64,000 nucleotides of DNA. It comes from Reticulitermes speratus (taxonomy: Eukaryota > Arthropoda > Insecta > Blattodea > Rhinotermitidae). The notes beneath the pieces were generated by a model that made no database searches, was not told where the DNA came from, and worked only from the letters and a program-made list of their open reading frames with translations. The position numbers and the translations under genes were made by a program. The stretch covers positions 14,935,243 through 14,999,242 of the forward strand of contig JAJKFL010000013.1 in the NCBI GenBank assembly GCA_021186555.1. The letters run 5' to 3'. Position 1 is the first letter of the stretch; the number at the start of each line of letters is the position of its first letter. Shown here in pieces: positions 25,166 to 38,300 of this stretch.

Positions 25166-25640
25166 TGGATATTCTGTCTCAAGTTTCAGTTGTGGGGTGG
25201 TGTGAAGAGGGTACTGAGCCTCTGTCTCAGTGGCGGGCTGGTGTAAACATGATAATGAACACCCTTGTTCAATGGCGGGCTGTTTAACAGATGGTAATGA
25301 ACGCCTCTGGCCGAGCCCAGTGGCCGCGCCGTCTAAGGCGTGGGTCTGCGGCCGTTCGCTTGCTGGTATTGCCGCTTCGAATCCTGCCGGGGGCGTTGAT
25401 TTCTCTCTCTTGAGAGTGTTGTGTTGTCAAGTAGAGGTCTCTGCGTCGGGATGATCGCTCGTCCAGAGGAGTCCTACCGAGTGTGGTGTGTCTAATTGAG
25501 TGTGATCGTGAAGCGTCGATAATGAGAGGCCGTGGCACACTAGGGGCTGTCGCTCCATGAAATAAGAATGAAGATCCCTGTTTAGTAGCGACCTATTTTA
25601 CACACCTTAATTAGCCCCTTTTTCAGTGGCGAACTTTGGT
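25166..25640 (+). repeat. Degenerate ~45-bp tandem repeat interrupted by SINE
   Basis: TCTGTCTCAAGTTTCAG, TCTGTCTCAGTGGCGGGCTG and CTTGTTCAATGGCGGGCTG start units at about 25173, 25221 and 25264, each followed by a GTAATGAAC-type block. Related sequence (TTTTTCAGTGGCGAAC, about 25618) resumes after the SINE at 25310-25566, so the SINE landed inside the array. Confidence 0.6.
25310..25566 (+). repeat. tRNA-Leu-like SINE, copy 4
   Basis: Diverged full-length copy. The A-box region reads TGGCCGCGCCGTCTAAGGCG, the B-box is degraded to GCTTCGAATCC, and it ends GGGCTGTCGCTCCATGAAATA. Possible target duplication: AATGAACGCCTCTG (25296-25309) against AATGAAGATCCCTG (25567-25580), although the host tandem array makes this ambiguous. 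Confidence 0.88.
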
Positions 25641-26180
25641 GCTTATGACCTCCTGTATCAGAGATGCGTTAGACTTTCGAAACAGCTTCTACCCAAATAT
25701 AATTCACAATGTCATGTTTATATAGACCCGCTCGTTAGAATTGGCCTCTATATAATTTCTGTCCTTAAATAATTAACTGGATACACTAAAATATTTTTCA
25801 ACTTTTTTTTTTCCTGCTATTTCTTTACTGATTTTTTTCCGTAATCCTTCGTTTATATTGTGTCGTTGTGTAAGTTAATGCAAACGACGAATGTGTGTGT
25901 ATTTTACCATGATAATAGCGACATTCAAGTTAGTAGGATGAATCTTAAATATAGTACTATATTCCGATCTTCAGTTAAAAACAAAGCCTGACAAGCCGGA
26001 AGGATTATTCCTGTGTATTTCTATATGAATATACAAGAGATAAACAAACCTTATCAAATAGTAGGAAAACTGAACTGATTGTATGCCTTTATTCCCCACT
26101 TCCAGAATATCAATACTGGCCTTGCTTGACCTCTTTCCGGCTTGATTTCAACGGGTGTAGAGACTAATCTTGCAGCTTGT
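25641..26180. other. Sequence upstream of the receptor gene
   Basis: AT-rich, with no gene recognised. It is the presumed upstream flank of the CD36-family gene. Confidence 0.4.
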
Positions 26181-26185
26181 CTGTG

Positions 26186-26291
26186 ATTGGTTCATTACTA
26201 AGACAACTCTTGTTCTAACCCCAAGGCCGTGGTCTGCCAGTTCCTTCTGCACCACGAAGTCCTCAGTCAGTGTACAAGCTTCGCGCATATC
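26186..26291 (+). promoter_or_regulatory. Candidate core promoter / 5' UTR of the CD36-family gene
   Basis: An inverted CCAAT pentamer (ATTGG, 26186-26190) and two overlapping TCAGT initiator-like pentamers (26263-26271) precede the proposed start codon at 26292, which has A at -3. Such short motifs occur often by chance. A further upstream 5' UTR exon is equally possible. The placement is inference only. Confidence 0.25.
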
Positions 26292-26391
26292 ATGAGGTCC
26301 TTCAGTAAACTGTTCTGCTGGAGACGCAGCCCTAGCTGTGACGCCACAAAGCGGAACATCATCCGTCGTCGTGATCTGGTTCTCACGAAGG
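26292..26391 (+). CDS. Exon 1: start codon and cytoplasmic N-tail
   Basis: The ATG at 26292 opens 33 codons plus one base, ending at a consensus donor AAGG|GTGAGT. The peptide ends IIRRRDLVLTK, a basic run expected just inside a first membrane segment. Exon 2 needs exactly one base (phase 1) from upstream, and joining gives GGC (Gly34). Cys9 and Cys16 are possible S-acylation sites. No other evidence ties this exon to the rest across 22.9 kb, so it is the least certain part of the model. Confidence 0.65.
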
Positions 26392-29300
26392 GTGAGTATT
26401 TCGTGCAGTGTTCGGAGTGTTTGTGTCTGAGCCGAGTGTTGTGGCCGAGTGTTATACGGTAACAGTAGTCTTTATACAGTCAACACACATGTCGCAGAAT
26501 CGATTCCAGCAAAGGGCATATTTCTCTTGCCTCTTTCGTGTTATCCTGAAGGAAGTGAGTTTATATTGATAAGTCGATTCGTTTTGACATCAAAGAAGGT
26601 TATTCTATATAGATGTGGGCGAATCTTTTGAAAAGTTTGTCAGATTTCAAGTGATGGGAAAGACAGTAATGTAAAAATTACATTTATGAAAACATTAAGA
26701 GCAGATTGTAAGTACGGAATGGCTTGCTACACTTGGATTTAGATTATTTAGCTTTGCCATCTCCCATTTAAATCGTCAAGATTATGTAATAGTAGTGTAA
26801 TTTTTTATCCTTTCTTTATGGGAGTTAAACTTGGTCTTTCGCATTATAGAAAGAACTTACATTGGTGGAATAGTGGGACAGACATGAGCTTAATTCAGTG
26901 GACACCTTTAGGTTATTTTTTTAATCATGACGGTAGCGGAGCCAGCTCTTAAAAACGTTGTGTTTTAACTAAAAAAACCGTGAAAAACGTCCAAAATTTG
27001 CATCACACAAATAACAGGCCTATGTCACAAGCCTTAAGACTTACGTATTGAGGATGTCTAAGAATATGATGCTGAGATCATGAGAGGAGGAAGCGGCAGG
27101 AAACGGAAAAAAATAACTTTTACTTTTCGTCACATATCATCAGGAAGGTCAGTTCAAGGAACATGTGACACACATGTTAGAGACAATAAATAAACAAAAC
27201 TTTTTGGGCGGAAAACATGAAGAAAATATAAATTACGAGTAGATGGGAGGACAATATCACTGGATCTTAAGAAAATAGATGTAGGATTTAGTGGAATTCA
27301 TTGGACTCAGGATAAAATCAGTGGCGGACTCTTGTGAAAGCAATGACAAATCCTCATTTTCTTTAAGGGGAGGAGGGGAATTTCTTGGGGACCTGAGTCA
27401 GAATTAACTTTTGAATAGGGGCTCTGCTCCATGGAGCTAGATAATTATCTGCTTAGTCACATATCGATATGAGTTCAATGCGGCTATGTGTCACTTGCTT
27501 TCTTTGCAAAAGTTCTCTTCTTCTTACCACACGAAAATACAGCGAAACCACATGCAGTGTGTATGAATAGCTATGACTTGTCTCCAATGCAAATAAAAGA
27601 CGGTGCAGTGCCTAAAGCTTGAAAGTCCTAATTGGAAGTACAACTTTGCATAATAATGTATATTTAATTGTGACAGTTTTAAAACAAACAAAATAACACA
27701 ATGTTTAAAAATAATTTAGTAGCATAATTTAAGTAATTTATAGAGCATTGGACCGTTCAGATAAATGGACAACAATAAAAGTCTAGAGTATCTATAGGGA
27801 ATTTCGTTTCGACTAATATTCTTACTTACCCCAGTGTCTTCTGAAGATGAAGAAGGCCTTGCGATAATCTGATATCAGTCTAGTGCCTGTGAGACATCTG
27901 TGTTTACAGAAGATGGACCCTAGCTAGTACTGAATGGTGAACATGAAAGAACGAGAAAACTATCGTCCCTTTATTTATAAAATTTATTAAAGTTAGGAAG
28001 TACTTGGTTCAAATCCCTGGCTGAAAATATTTTAAAGGAAGTTTGTTATAATGTACTTTAAATAGTTTCAAGAAGATATAAGTTCGGGAGAATAGTTCTT
28101 GCACCAGCTCTTCTGCTTGAGGAATTTTGTAGTTCCCTTTATTCTTTCAGGAGAATTTAGGGAAATGTCTCTGCCTTCAAGGATCAACACTGTTATCTGC
28201 TACTTTCTCATTTGATTTGAAGAAAACTACATTTAATATAATTAGTTGAATTACCGGTTCCTTTACTGAATGGTTAACACATTGATGTGGCTACGTATAA
28301 AAGATTTTATAGGGGGATTATGTAGAATAAATGGGTTGAAAGAGGATTATATAAACCTTTCATTTAGAATACTTAAAAAGGATATGTTAGTAGAATCAGG
28401 TGTAGATAATTTTGTATCTTATGAAATGGCATATTTTTATGACACGTGCTATTTAATTTGGAATTAAATTTTTTACGAACATTAAAGGGAAAGAAGGACA
28501 TGACATATAAGACACTGTTGCATTCTCCGGTTGTGATGATGGTTTATAAGAAATCTGTGTTATGAGAATACTTAAGTACAAAAATAGTGGAATTGAAAAA
28601 AGTATACTACCCTGTGCTTTCTAATTTGTAATCATCACCCAGTATTCTTAGAGCGCTTAATTCAATGAGACTGCCTTGATCCACTGTCCTTACATTTCGT
28701 TCAATGCATATCAAAAAGAGAAGTTTAAAAAAATTTTCAAACATTAATACGATTTAATTCCTTGGCTGCTAAAATTTGAGAAATATTTTAAGGAACTCGA
28801 TAAGCTTTATTTGAAAATCATATGCATTGGGGGTTGTATTATAAAAAAACAAAAGAGCATTGAATTCACAATCAGCTAGCCAGTAGGGAGCGCTGAATTA
28901 TATATCCATCAATTTGTAATTGCACCACCCCTTACCTATCAGTTAACACCCCTGTATGTACATCTCAGGTCCATCGATAAGATGGAAAGAATAGAGAATG
29001 GAATATAATTTTCGTGTATCTGGAAAATTGTATTAGTGAATGACTATTCCAGACTTAATAAGAATAAATACATAATATTAAATAAACCTTCTATTAAATT
29101 TATAAACTTTTTTTCTAAGTCCTGAATAATTTATTGGAAGGTGTTTTAAATCTTGTATAAAAATCATGATAAATCTCTAAATATGGAGGCTAATAAAAGG
29201 TTTAACTGGGTAAGATTTGCACAATTACGGTTACTAAGGTTTGTCGTTTTACCAGAATGACGAAATTATATTTGTATTCACCTAGTTCCTTATAACCATG

Positions 29301-32300
29301 AAAAAATTATTGGCTGTAAATGTTATAAATATTAATGAAGTAGACAGGTTTACGTATCACATTACAAATCCATTTATAGTAAATAAATTAACATTTATCT
29401 CGATATAAATATTATTTCGTGTAAGTTATCTTAGATACTTTATTACTTCATCATGCTAATTAACTTGAAATAATAATGCAAGGCAATCTAAAAACAAGTC
29501 AACTTTTTAAATAACCGTGAAACAGTAATCATGCATGCGGCAGTGTTCTCTGACGTACCCCGGAGTTAGATCAGGCGTTTAAACCTAATTACACACACAA
29601 ATGATCTGAGATTTGTGAGTTTAAGGAGAAATTGAAAGAGCAGGCCTGGTAGCACTCTCCCAACTTTGTGTTCTGTGTTATTTCAGCTTTACTTTTTTGC
29701 TTAGGAAAAGAACACCGTGTTTTACCTAAACATGTTAATTAACTGACTTATCAATCAACTTTAGGTATATACGGCTGATTTCTCTTCCCTTCAGAAGAAG
29801 CATTCTCTAACTTTTATCTGGATGTGCGATATCTTTCAGTAGATTGGTCATGGTACCGAAGGAGATAATTTGTGCTCCTGGTCCTTCAGGTCACTGGACC
29901 TAACACTCTGCGGGACTATTTGAATGACGAGAAGTTTTTGTGACCATTGCCAGAGAATATTGCTCAACTGGATCACAGGTTCCCTAAAGCATTACTGTCA
30001 CCAAATACTCACAGCAAAAGTGTGTCAAGACTGGGAGTACCGAAACAACTTCTGCCATGTGCCTCATAAAGCTCATTTTAAGTGCCCGGAGCGCTTATAG
30101 AAATCTTTCAGAGACTCTCAGTAAATATGTGTTTGTCCGATTGACGATAAATGTAAATTTTTATTTCTTTTAGTTTTAAATATATTCAAATATTTTCGAT
30201 TTTATATGTATTTTGCGATAAGAGGGAATGCCAAATTGAAGGGTTTCTTCTTGAATGTTCGTAACCTACTTACTGTTTTATGTCGTATTTTGCATGTAAA
30301 GCCTGAAGAAAATCGCAAAAATGTCAGTCAAAACACTTTTCGGGTCTTATGTTGGTGAGTGACCTGTGTATAAGGCCGATATTATTGTTACTGAATTATG
30401 AGGTTGAAAGGCAAGAATAGCAGGTGACAATTTGGTGATTGTGATTCATAAACACTCATGGTGCTTCCATAATTATTATACATGGCTGTCAGTTCTTATG
30501 TACACACAAATGGATTACGTGACGCGGTGTGTAGCTTATGCTATACGGCGTTGAAGGGATGATTCGTGAAAAATTAACGGGTAAATATGGGCAAGGAATC
30601 GAATGACATAATTTTAAGTACTCTGACGACATTTTGTTGGAATTACTACAAATCTTGACAGGATATCGAACTTCTGCTTGAAGGTATGGCGTTCTTGATA
30701 GGAAGTAGGAAGGCGAATTACAGTATACCAAACTTTTTTTTAATGGCTTGACAGCCCCTTGGGGGCCTAGGCCGCCTCATTTTCGAGGCTTCACGATCAC
30801 ACTTTTTTAGACACACCACATTTGGTAGGACTCCTCTGGACGAGGAACCAGCTCGTCGCAGAGACCTCTACCTGACAACACAAAAAATCACAAGAGACAG
30901 ACATCCATGCCCCAGTGGGATTATTATTAATTTTTTTTTTTTGCCTGTCCGGGTTTTTCCCCTTTGATCCATTTTTTTGTACTGTTTTTAATCCTTTCGT
31001 CCTTCATGTCACTTTTTACGTTCTATGCTGCCGTCCTTTCAACAAACACAACACAAACATCCATGCCCCAGGTGGGATTCGAACCCACAATCCTAGTAAG
31101 CGAGCGGCGGCAGACCCACGCCTTAGACCGCACGGCCACTGGGATCGGCACCAAACCTTTAGTGTACCATTATTATATATATATTTGTACATTACCTCAA
31201 TATAATCAACATCGTAACTACCACATTTTTGCGGCGACACAGCAGAATATTCGATAGAAGACCGTGAAATTTTTTTGAGCGGCAAGCGAAGGAAACCGTC
31301 ATGGGTAAAGGAAATGAAACATTTTGTAATTAGTAATAATTCATAAAATCTGAAACTAGGGGAAGGTCTGGGTATATACAAGGGCGAGTGGAAGGATATT
31401 AATGAAAGAAGTTCGGGGCGGAAGTCATAAAGCTTACTTTTTTGCTGCATGTGTTATTGTCAAGACCTGTCCCTAACTTGTTATTGTTTAGAATTTATAT
31501 ACCTATAGGCTCGCCCTGTGTTTCCTTTTATTCTGATATAATTTCTTAAAGTAATAATGAAAGAAAACACTAGTTTCGGCAGATAATTTAAGGTACAACA
31601 TCCGTCCTCAAAGTAAAATCTGCACTCGGCACTTTTGGGTTTCCTCGTTTCATAACAGCCTTTCTATGGTCTGGTGTTGTGTTTTCCAGGAGATGTAACA
31701 TAATTGTCTGCAATTGATTTACCATATTCTCATAACGGAGGAATTTGTCCGGTTTCTGGCTTTTTTAGTCTTCATCGGTATTGGTTTGTCCATCTTTTAT
31801 TCAGTCAAAATACTTTCTTCTGGCATTTGGAATATATTTGGAAAAGTGCGTATCGTTCATTTTTAATAAACATTATCCGCTCGGTCATTGTCATGTAAAT
31901 TTCAAGTAAGATATTACTTTCCCTTAGAATGACTGCCGACATTTTATGCGGGCAAGGAATGAAGCGGCTGCTAATTTAAGGCTTCTTTTCAAGCACTCTA
32001 TTGTACTATATCTCCAACAATAAGGCTGTCTCCTCTTCCTGTTCCCCCATACAGAAATTATTCCTCAGCAGGAACCAATCTTTGAGTCCTTCATCCAAAA
32101 TGTTTGGTCAGCTTCGCCATTACCCCACTGAAGGAAAAGATCCTATTCTGTCTATTGCACCAATCCCTACTGGAGAGAGCAGCTGGACTTCTCCCGTAAG
32201 CCTTGCCTTTTTCAAAATCTTCTCATTATTTAATAGCCTCAGCTCGTAGGATATTCTTAAGCAGTCAGTGTTTTATCTGTTAAGTAGACAAGATCAGGGT

Positions 32301-35300
32301 GACCGATATCATAGCCGCTGAATAAAACAAAATTATCCATTCATCCATACCCATACCCTGTCTCCATTAGTTCTACAACCCATCATCTTTGGTGTTTTTA
32401 ATATTTTACAAAGATCTTTCCATTAAAATAGTTAGAAAATTGATGGCCAAGCCTACATAACAATTGTTAAAAACATTCCTAAAGGCATTGCTTTGGCAGA
32501 GGTTCTTGTTTTACTTCAAAGTGCGTCCTTTATTGCGAGGCTATTAACAGAGAAACCTTACAAGAAGGTCATGATCGTCTGTCCTCCAGTTTACCCGTGA
32601 CCTAATATAAGTCGTTTGGAAAGACCCAGCAACCTACTCTGAAGGTTACGGACACACAAGTCAGACTGTCTTGGAGATGTTCAAAATCATGTTCTATAAA
32701 TAATGGTCATATAATTTCCAAATCACTCCCAAAAATATTTCCAATATTGTTCAGACACATGAGGGATTTTGATCAAGTTTAAAAATAATTTAGAAAACAA
32801 TTAAATATTTTAGTGCAAGGAATATTTTGTCGTTAACTTTTTTGGGGTAAAAAAGATTTTTTCTTGCATTTTCATTTAAGTTTATGCACCTCGCGAATAG
32901 AACGAAAGTAGATGTCTTGCATGCAATTTCTAATCGTTTTAGCACAAGTAACAGTGATTGTGCCTGAAGTGAATTTAGAAGTAATTGTTCAAATATGTGT
33001 TAGTTCTCACGGCTCTGTTGCTGTTGATTCATATATTTTGGGATGTTAAGCTCTGTCATTGGGGTTATAGTTCGTGATGTTTCGAAGGATTGTGGTGCCT
33101 TGAATTCGGAGTCAAAAGATGCCACAAAGAAATGTGTATCTTCTTGGACTCTTTGGCCATGAAGCTGAAGGCAACACGATCTTCTGAAACGTCACACACC
33201 CCACAGCACTCGACTCTTCGATTCTGCAAATGTCTGTGATACTTTCTTGAATACACCAATATTGTGTAGGCAATTATTCTGTCTCTGAATTATACGTAAG
33301 ACACACCACGTTTCAAGATTTGGCACTCTTCCTGTCTTCAAACTAATGCCTTTAATAATATAATATTTTTTCTATCGTATATTTGCCATGGCAACTGCTT
33401 GGCCTTGTAAGTAGTTCGGATTCTAGCTCTCCGGTATCTTCAAATACATTTTATATTTATAAAATCTGTGAAAAGCGAAAGTAATAAAACAGGACATCGA
33501 TAACCAATGACTTACGTCTGAGATTAGAGCCAACACCTTGAAGGTCGTTAATATCAAATACACCTCAGACATAACGGAATGTCCAAAACGAAAATGTATG
33601 TTGATGATAATGGTGATGATGATGATGATGATGATGATGACGAAGATGACGATGATGCTGTTTATGACTATGCGGTCCAAAAATTATCAGGTCTGTCGAG
33701 CTACAAACATGACATAATATAAAAAACAAATCATGAAGGAAATATGTTGCGAATTCGACATCGTGGTTGCTATTTGAAATGGATGTGGTTATTTTTAATC
33801 TGAAAGTCAGAGAATGCTGGAATCTACCGGAGTGACGATAACAGCCAAACTCCAGTAAGGAGTCTACCTGGATCTACCAAAGCCATCGATACGTGTTGAG
33901 AGACAGTTCAATATTTTACCCTAGGAAAAAGGCAACTTGGAGATCCGAATAAATACTTCGGACTGATCGTTCTTGAACCCTGCGCTGGCAATAGAGCATG
34001 GAAAATACTTTCACTTTTTAAGGAATAGAATTTTGAGGAAGACGTAAATGTTGAAACACAGATCAATGGATTGCCGATCGACACACCAACACTCCCTGTA
34101 CCGGAAACTCCTCCCACCTCAAAAGGATGCATGTTTCGAAACATTCTAACGAAATCCCTCAAAAAATCCTTCATAAAAACACATCTTTAAACATACGTAA
34201 TGGTTTGTTTGATGACGATGCGTCACGCTAGCATGAAGTTGTAGAACACATTCATTACGTTCAGTGAAACGATAACACTAAAGTGGAATGTGTCGTTTAT
34301 AGTCTGAAATGACAGAGTAGGATCAAGAGAAACAAGTAAGGCGAGTCAGGTGCACCTATCCATTGGAATCGACCACATTCCCCAGTGCACTAGAAGGGTT
34401 ACCGCTTAGTTAAACTTCTCGATTAATAAAACAAAAAGCCGCCATTACTGATCCTGAAGAAACACTTAATACCCATCACATCTACACAACAGACCTATCT
34501 CCTCAGTCTCTAGACAGCTGCTTCCCAAGAGGTTTACTCTTCAGAATTATAGCCAACTGGTCAAGAAATGGAATTTCATTTATGTAATATAAATTCTACT
34601 ACAGTGATAACAGATTATCGCTATTTACTTCTATTCTGAGCCACAAGTAACCGATCCACTCCCTCTTAAACGTTTTCATTCGATTCTCCCACTTACTTCA
34701 ATCTATTCCATTTGGTCTTTTCCTTTCAAGTTTTCCAGATAAGGAATTTATACTTTTCTCATCTCTTCCATGTGTATTACATGCCCCGAAAATTTTATTA
34801 CCCTTGATCTTATCGCCCTAATGCTAGGTGATGGAAAGAATTATGAAGCCTATTATGCTAAGAAGAACGGTCAGAAAACCAGTGTAAAAAAATGTATATT
34901 GGTTCTGTATATTCAGATGTACAAAGAACAATTGTGATTCACTTGTACTGATATCCCATTAATTTACCACATGCCTCCGCCACAACCGAGGAACTTAACA
35001 TATCTTGGGAAGAGCTTCTCTCTTCGCCATTGACAGAAGTCCGTGTTCCGTGGTGGCAGCTATCGTGTCACAGATCTTTTCACGTCGTGATTATTTTTAA
35101 ATTTGTGACTCCCAAATTTTGCTTCAGAAATGGAAACAGAGAGTAATCGCTTGGCGACAAATCCTCCTTATGTAATCATGATCACTGTGTGTTTTAGTTA
35201 CGAAATCGTAAGTCACGTAAGCTTATTTTATGACCGACCCTCGCAGTTTCTCAAGCTTCCTGACTTTAATATGGAATTTCTAATAACAGTAATCCAGTTG

Positions 35301-38300
35301 ACGATAAACAGAAATATTAACGTCAGGTCTGATTGCAGCAAATTTCGTAGTCCTATCGTTGCTTCACTCCCCCCCCCCCCCCCCCCCGTGGCTTTCACAA
35401 CAGCAATCGCGATTATCATAGTTGTGTTCGCAGTGACATAAACTGTGCCAGAAGTCGATGCCCTAAACCCCCGGGTTCCTTCTGAAAAATAAATACAACT
35501 GTCGACAGTGAGCAAGCGTAATTTAATATTAACTAGGTCACGGATAACAGACTGTTCTTTGAATGCCAAAAATGTAAAATAATTAGGCCAAATAGCAAAT
35601 TACTTGCTTTACAAAGCACCTTACTTTTTTCTTACCCTATAATGCATATTAAAAAGCGCTCTTTGCATTAACATTTGCTAATGTCACGTTACTACCTCCT
35701 CAATTGAAATAAAATAAAATTTACATCGCATGTGTGTCAACAGAAAGTACCCTTCTTACGTTACCTGCTTTGACAAGAGTTCCACCAGAAAAAATTAATA
35801 AATGCCTGGGGCCAGTAGTAAGTGTTTAAATTGCGAGGTTCAAGCCTCTCACAGCGGTGTTCATGAAAATGCAGTTCTAACATGTGATGCTGTGTCGCTG
35901 GACCAGGTGTTCTCGACGTTTCGATGCAGTCCAACCAGAATTCCTAGACTGCTTGACCCTATTGACAAATTCACTATGATTTTCGAAACGTTGGATATAG
36001 CAAGCCAAAAGACTCAGCGTCACGTGCCGGAATGCTTCCAAATCTTCACTGTGTCATTTGAGAGAATTCTATTTCAGCAATTCTTAGGTTCACAGTTTTA
36101 TACTGGGAACACTTTTTATGCACATGCAATATTACAGCCAAGTCTTGGAGCCCCTGACTATAATAAAATAACCAGACGCTTACACCTGTGCAATCAATGT
36201 CCCGCTGTAGTTACGGAAGTGTCTTACTTTCCACTTTTTTGATCAGTGATTACAAGAAACACAAAATATAACGCCGTCAAAAGCCACAGTATGTCGCTTT
36301 TCTAAGTTACTAATATTTACTTTTCTGCATTCTTCGTACTTAACTTAACAATGAATAAACATATACCTTCCGTAACAACTTTGCAAGAGAGATAATGAAA
36401 ATAAAATACGTGCATTTCAAGGTCAAGACGGAGGTCTTCACCTTTAAAGAAATCGAGCTTGATCAAAGAAATAGAAGAATTCCTCTTTGCCGTATGGACT
36501 AAGACAGGGAAATCATGACATTAATAGGCTAGAATATTTAGGATCTGATGTACAGACGAATATCCATAGCATAGTATACTCGTATGCTTAGACAGGTATA
36601 GCTATATTATGTAGCCGACATACACATTCTTGGAATACTTCTGCGTCGTTCTTATAAAAGTTGTGACGACAAAAACACGACTATCAGGGCCCTTTTCAGA
36701 TGCGTGGAATGCTCTCAGGCAACCTTGGTAAGAAGAAGGTAAATTTCTTATTGACGTGGTATTTATGATGCAATGAATTTGTTTCTGTTATGGCGCTCTC
36801 TACGTTGAGTGATTTTAATTATTTGCTATTAAAGTCTAGCCTCACTTACAGCTGGTCTGTTACTCTTTACCCTGATCGTGACCCACTTGCAATTTTATAG
36901 ACTTTCCTTGAAAACTGTTAAAGCAAACAATAAAACTTTCGTAATGTTTACCTCATACTGTCTATATACCACCAAACTGAGACGAACGTGCTGCTCATTA
37001 GGAAGTATTTGCACTTGGCACACCCTGACCGAAGCCACAGGCAGACGACCGTTATGACAGCTAATACACAAGTTCATGCCCCAAAGAATTTATGCGGAAT
37101 TTATGTTTCGAAGTGGATCATTATCAATGCGTTCTGTTATTTTCTTTTCCTTTTTTTTTTTATGGCTCGACAGCCCTATATGGGCCTGGGCCTTTTCGTT
37201 TCGTCGAGGTTTCATGGTCACACACATTAGACACACCACAATCGGTAGGACTCCTCTGGACGAGGGACCAGCCAGTCGCAGAGACCTCTACCTGACAACA
37301 CAACACTCACAAGAGACAGACATCCATGCCCTAGGCTGGATTCGAGCCCACATTCCCAGTAAGCGAGCGGCCGTAGTTTCTTTTCCTTTGCCAAACATAA
37401 TTCTAATCAAATTCCTCCCGTCTCAGAAATGAGTGCAGGAATTGTGTTCTTGCTCCAAACTATTTTCTACCAAATGTAATAAAAGTCCTTACACATAGAC
37501 TTAGTGGTTTCTATTAATATATTCTACCAAAATTTATTCTTATAACGACATAATAAAATTCCATTAATAAATTGGCAGGTTTCTTTCTGTACCTCCATTT
37601 AGGTTTCTTGCCCCAACTACTTTGAAAATATTGTCAAATTTAGCACCATCCATTAAAGTAATGGACAAGAGACTAGTAACAATAAAAAACTACAACGCGA
37701 ATTTGGCGACAGATTAACTCGTAATATCTTTACTCAATAAACAGCAAAGTCATTGAGGCAGATATTTTAAATTTCCAGTGAATTTTTACCATGTGGCTTG
37801 GAGGTTTCTGGCGCCGTGCGAGCTCTGAAATTAAACTACTTGTAGTGTGTCTTGAATACATGACTCCAGAACTATGACAGAGATCTCGCTTGTAGTTTAT
37901 CTTGACTACATGACGCCAGGATTGTGACTGAAATCTCGCTTGTAGTATATCTTGACTACATGACGGCAGAACTATGACTGAAGTCTCGCTTGTAGTGTAC
38001 CTTGTCTACATGACGCCAGGACTGACTGAGGTCTCGCTTGTAGTTTATCTTGACTACATGACTCCAGAACTACGACTGAAGTTTCGCTTGTAGTTTATCT
38101 TGACTACAAGACGTCGGGACTGTGACTGAATTCTCGCTTGTAGTGTATCATGTCTACATGACAGCAGAACTATGACTGAAATCCCGATAGTAGTATGTCT
38201 TGACTACATGACTCCAGAACTATGACTGCAATCTCGCTTGTAGTATACCTTGACTACATGACTCTAGAACTATGACTGAAATCTCGCTTGTAGTATATCT

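Noticed and set aside
31016-31450. 144-codon minus-strand ORF as a gene
   Set aside because: It reads through the head of a SINE and has no coding signature outside it.
35802-36242. 146-codon ORF as a gene
   Set aside because: It largely overlaps a diverged foldback element, with no recognisable domain.
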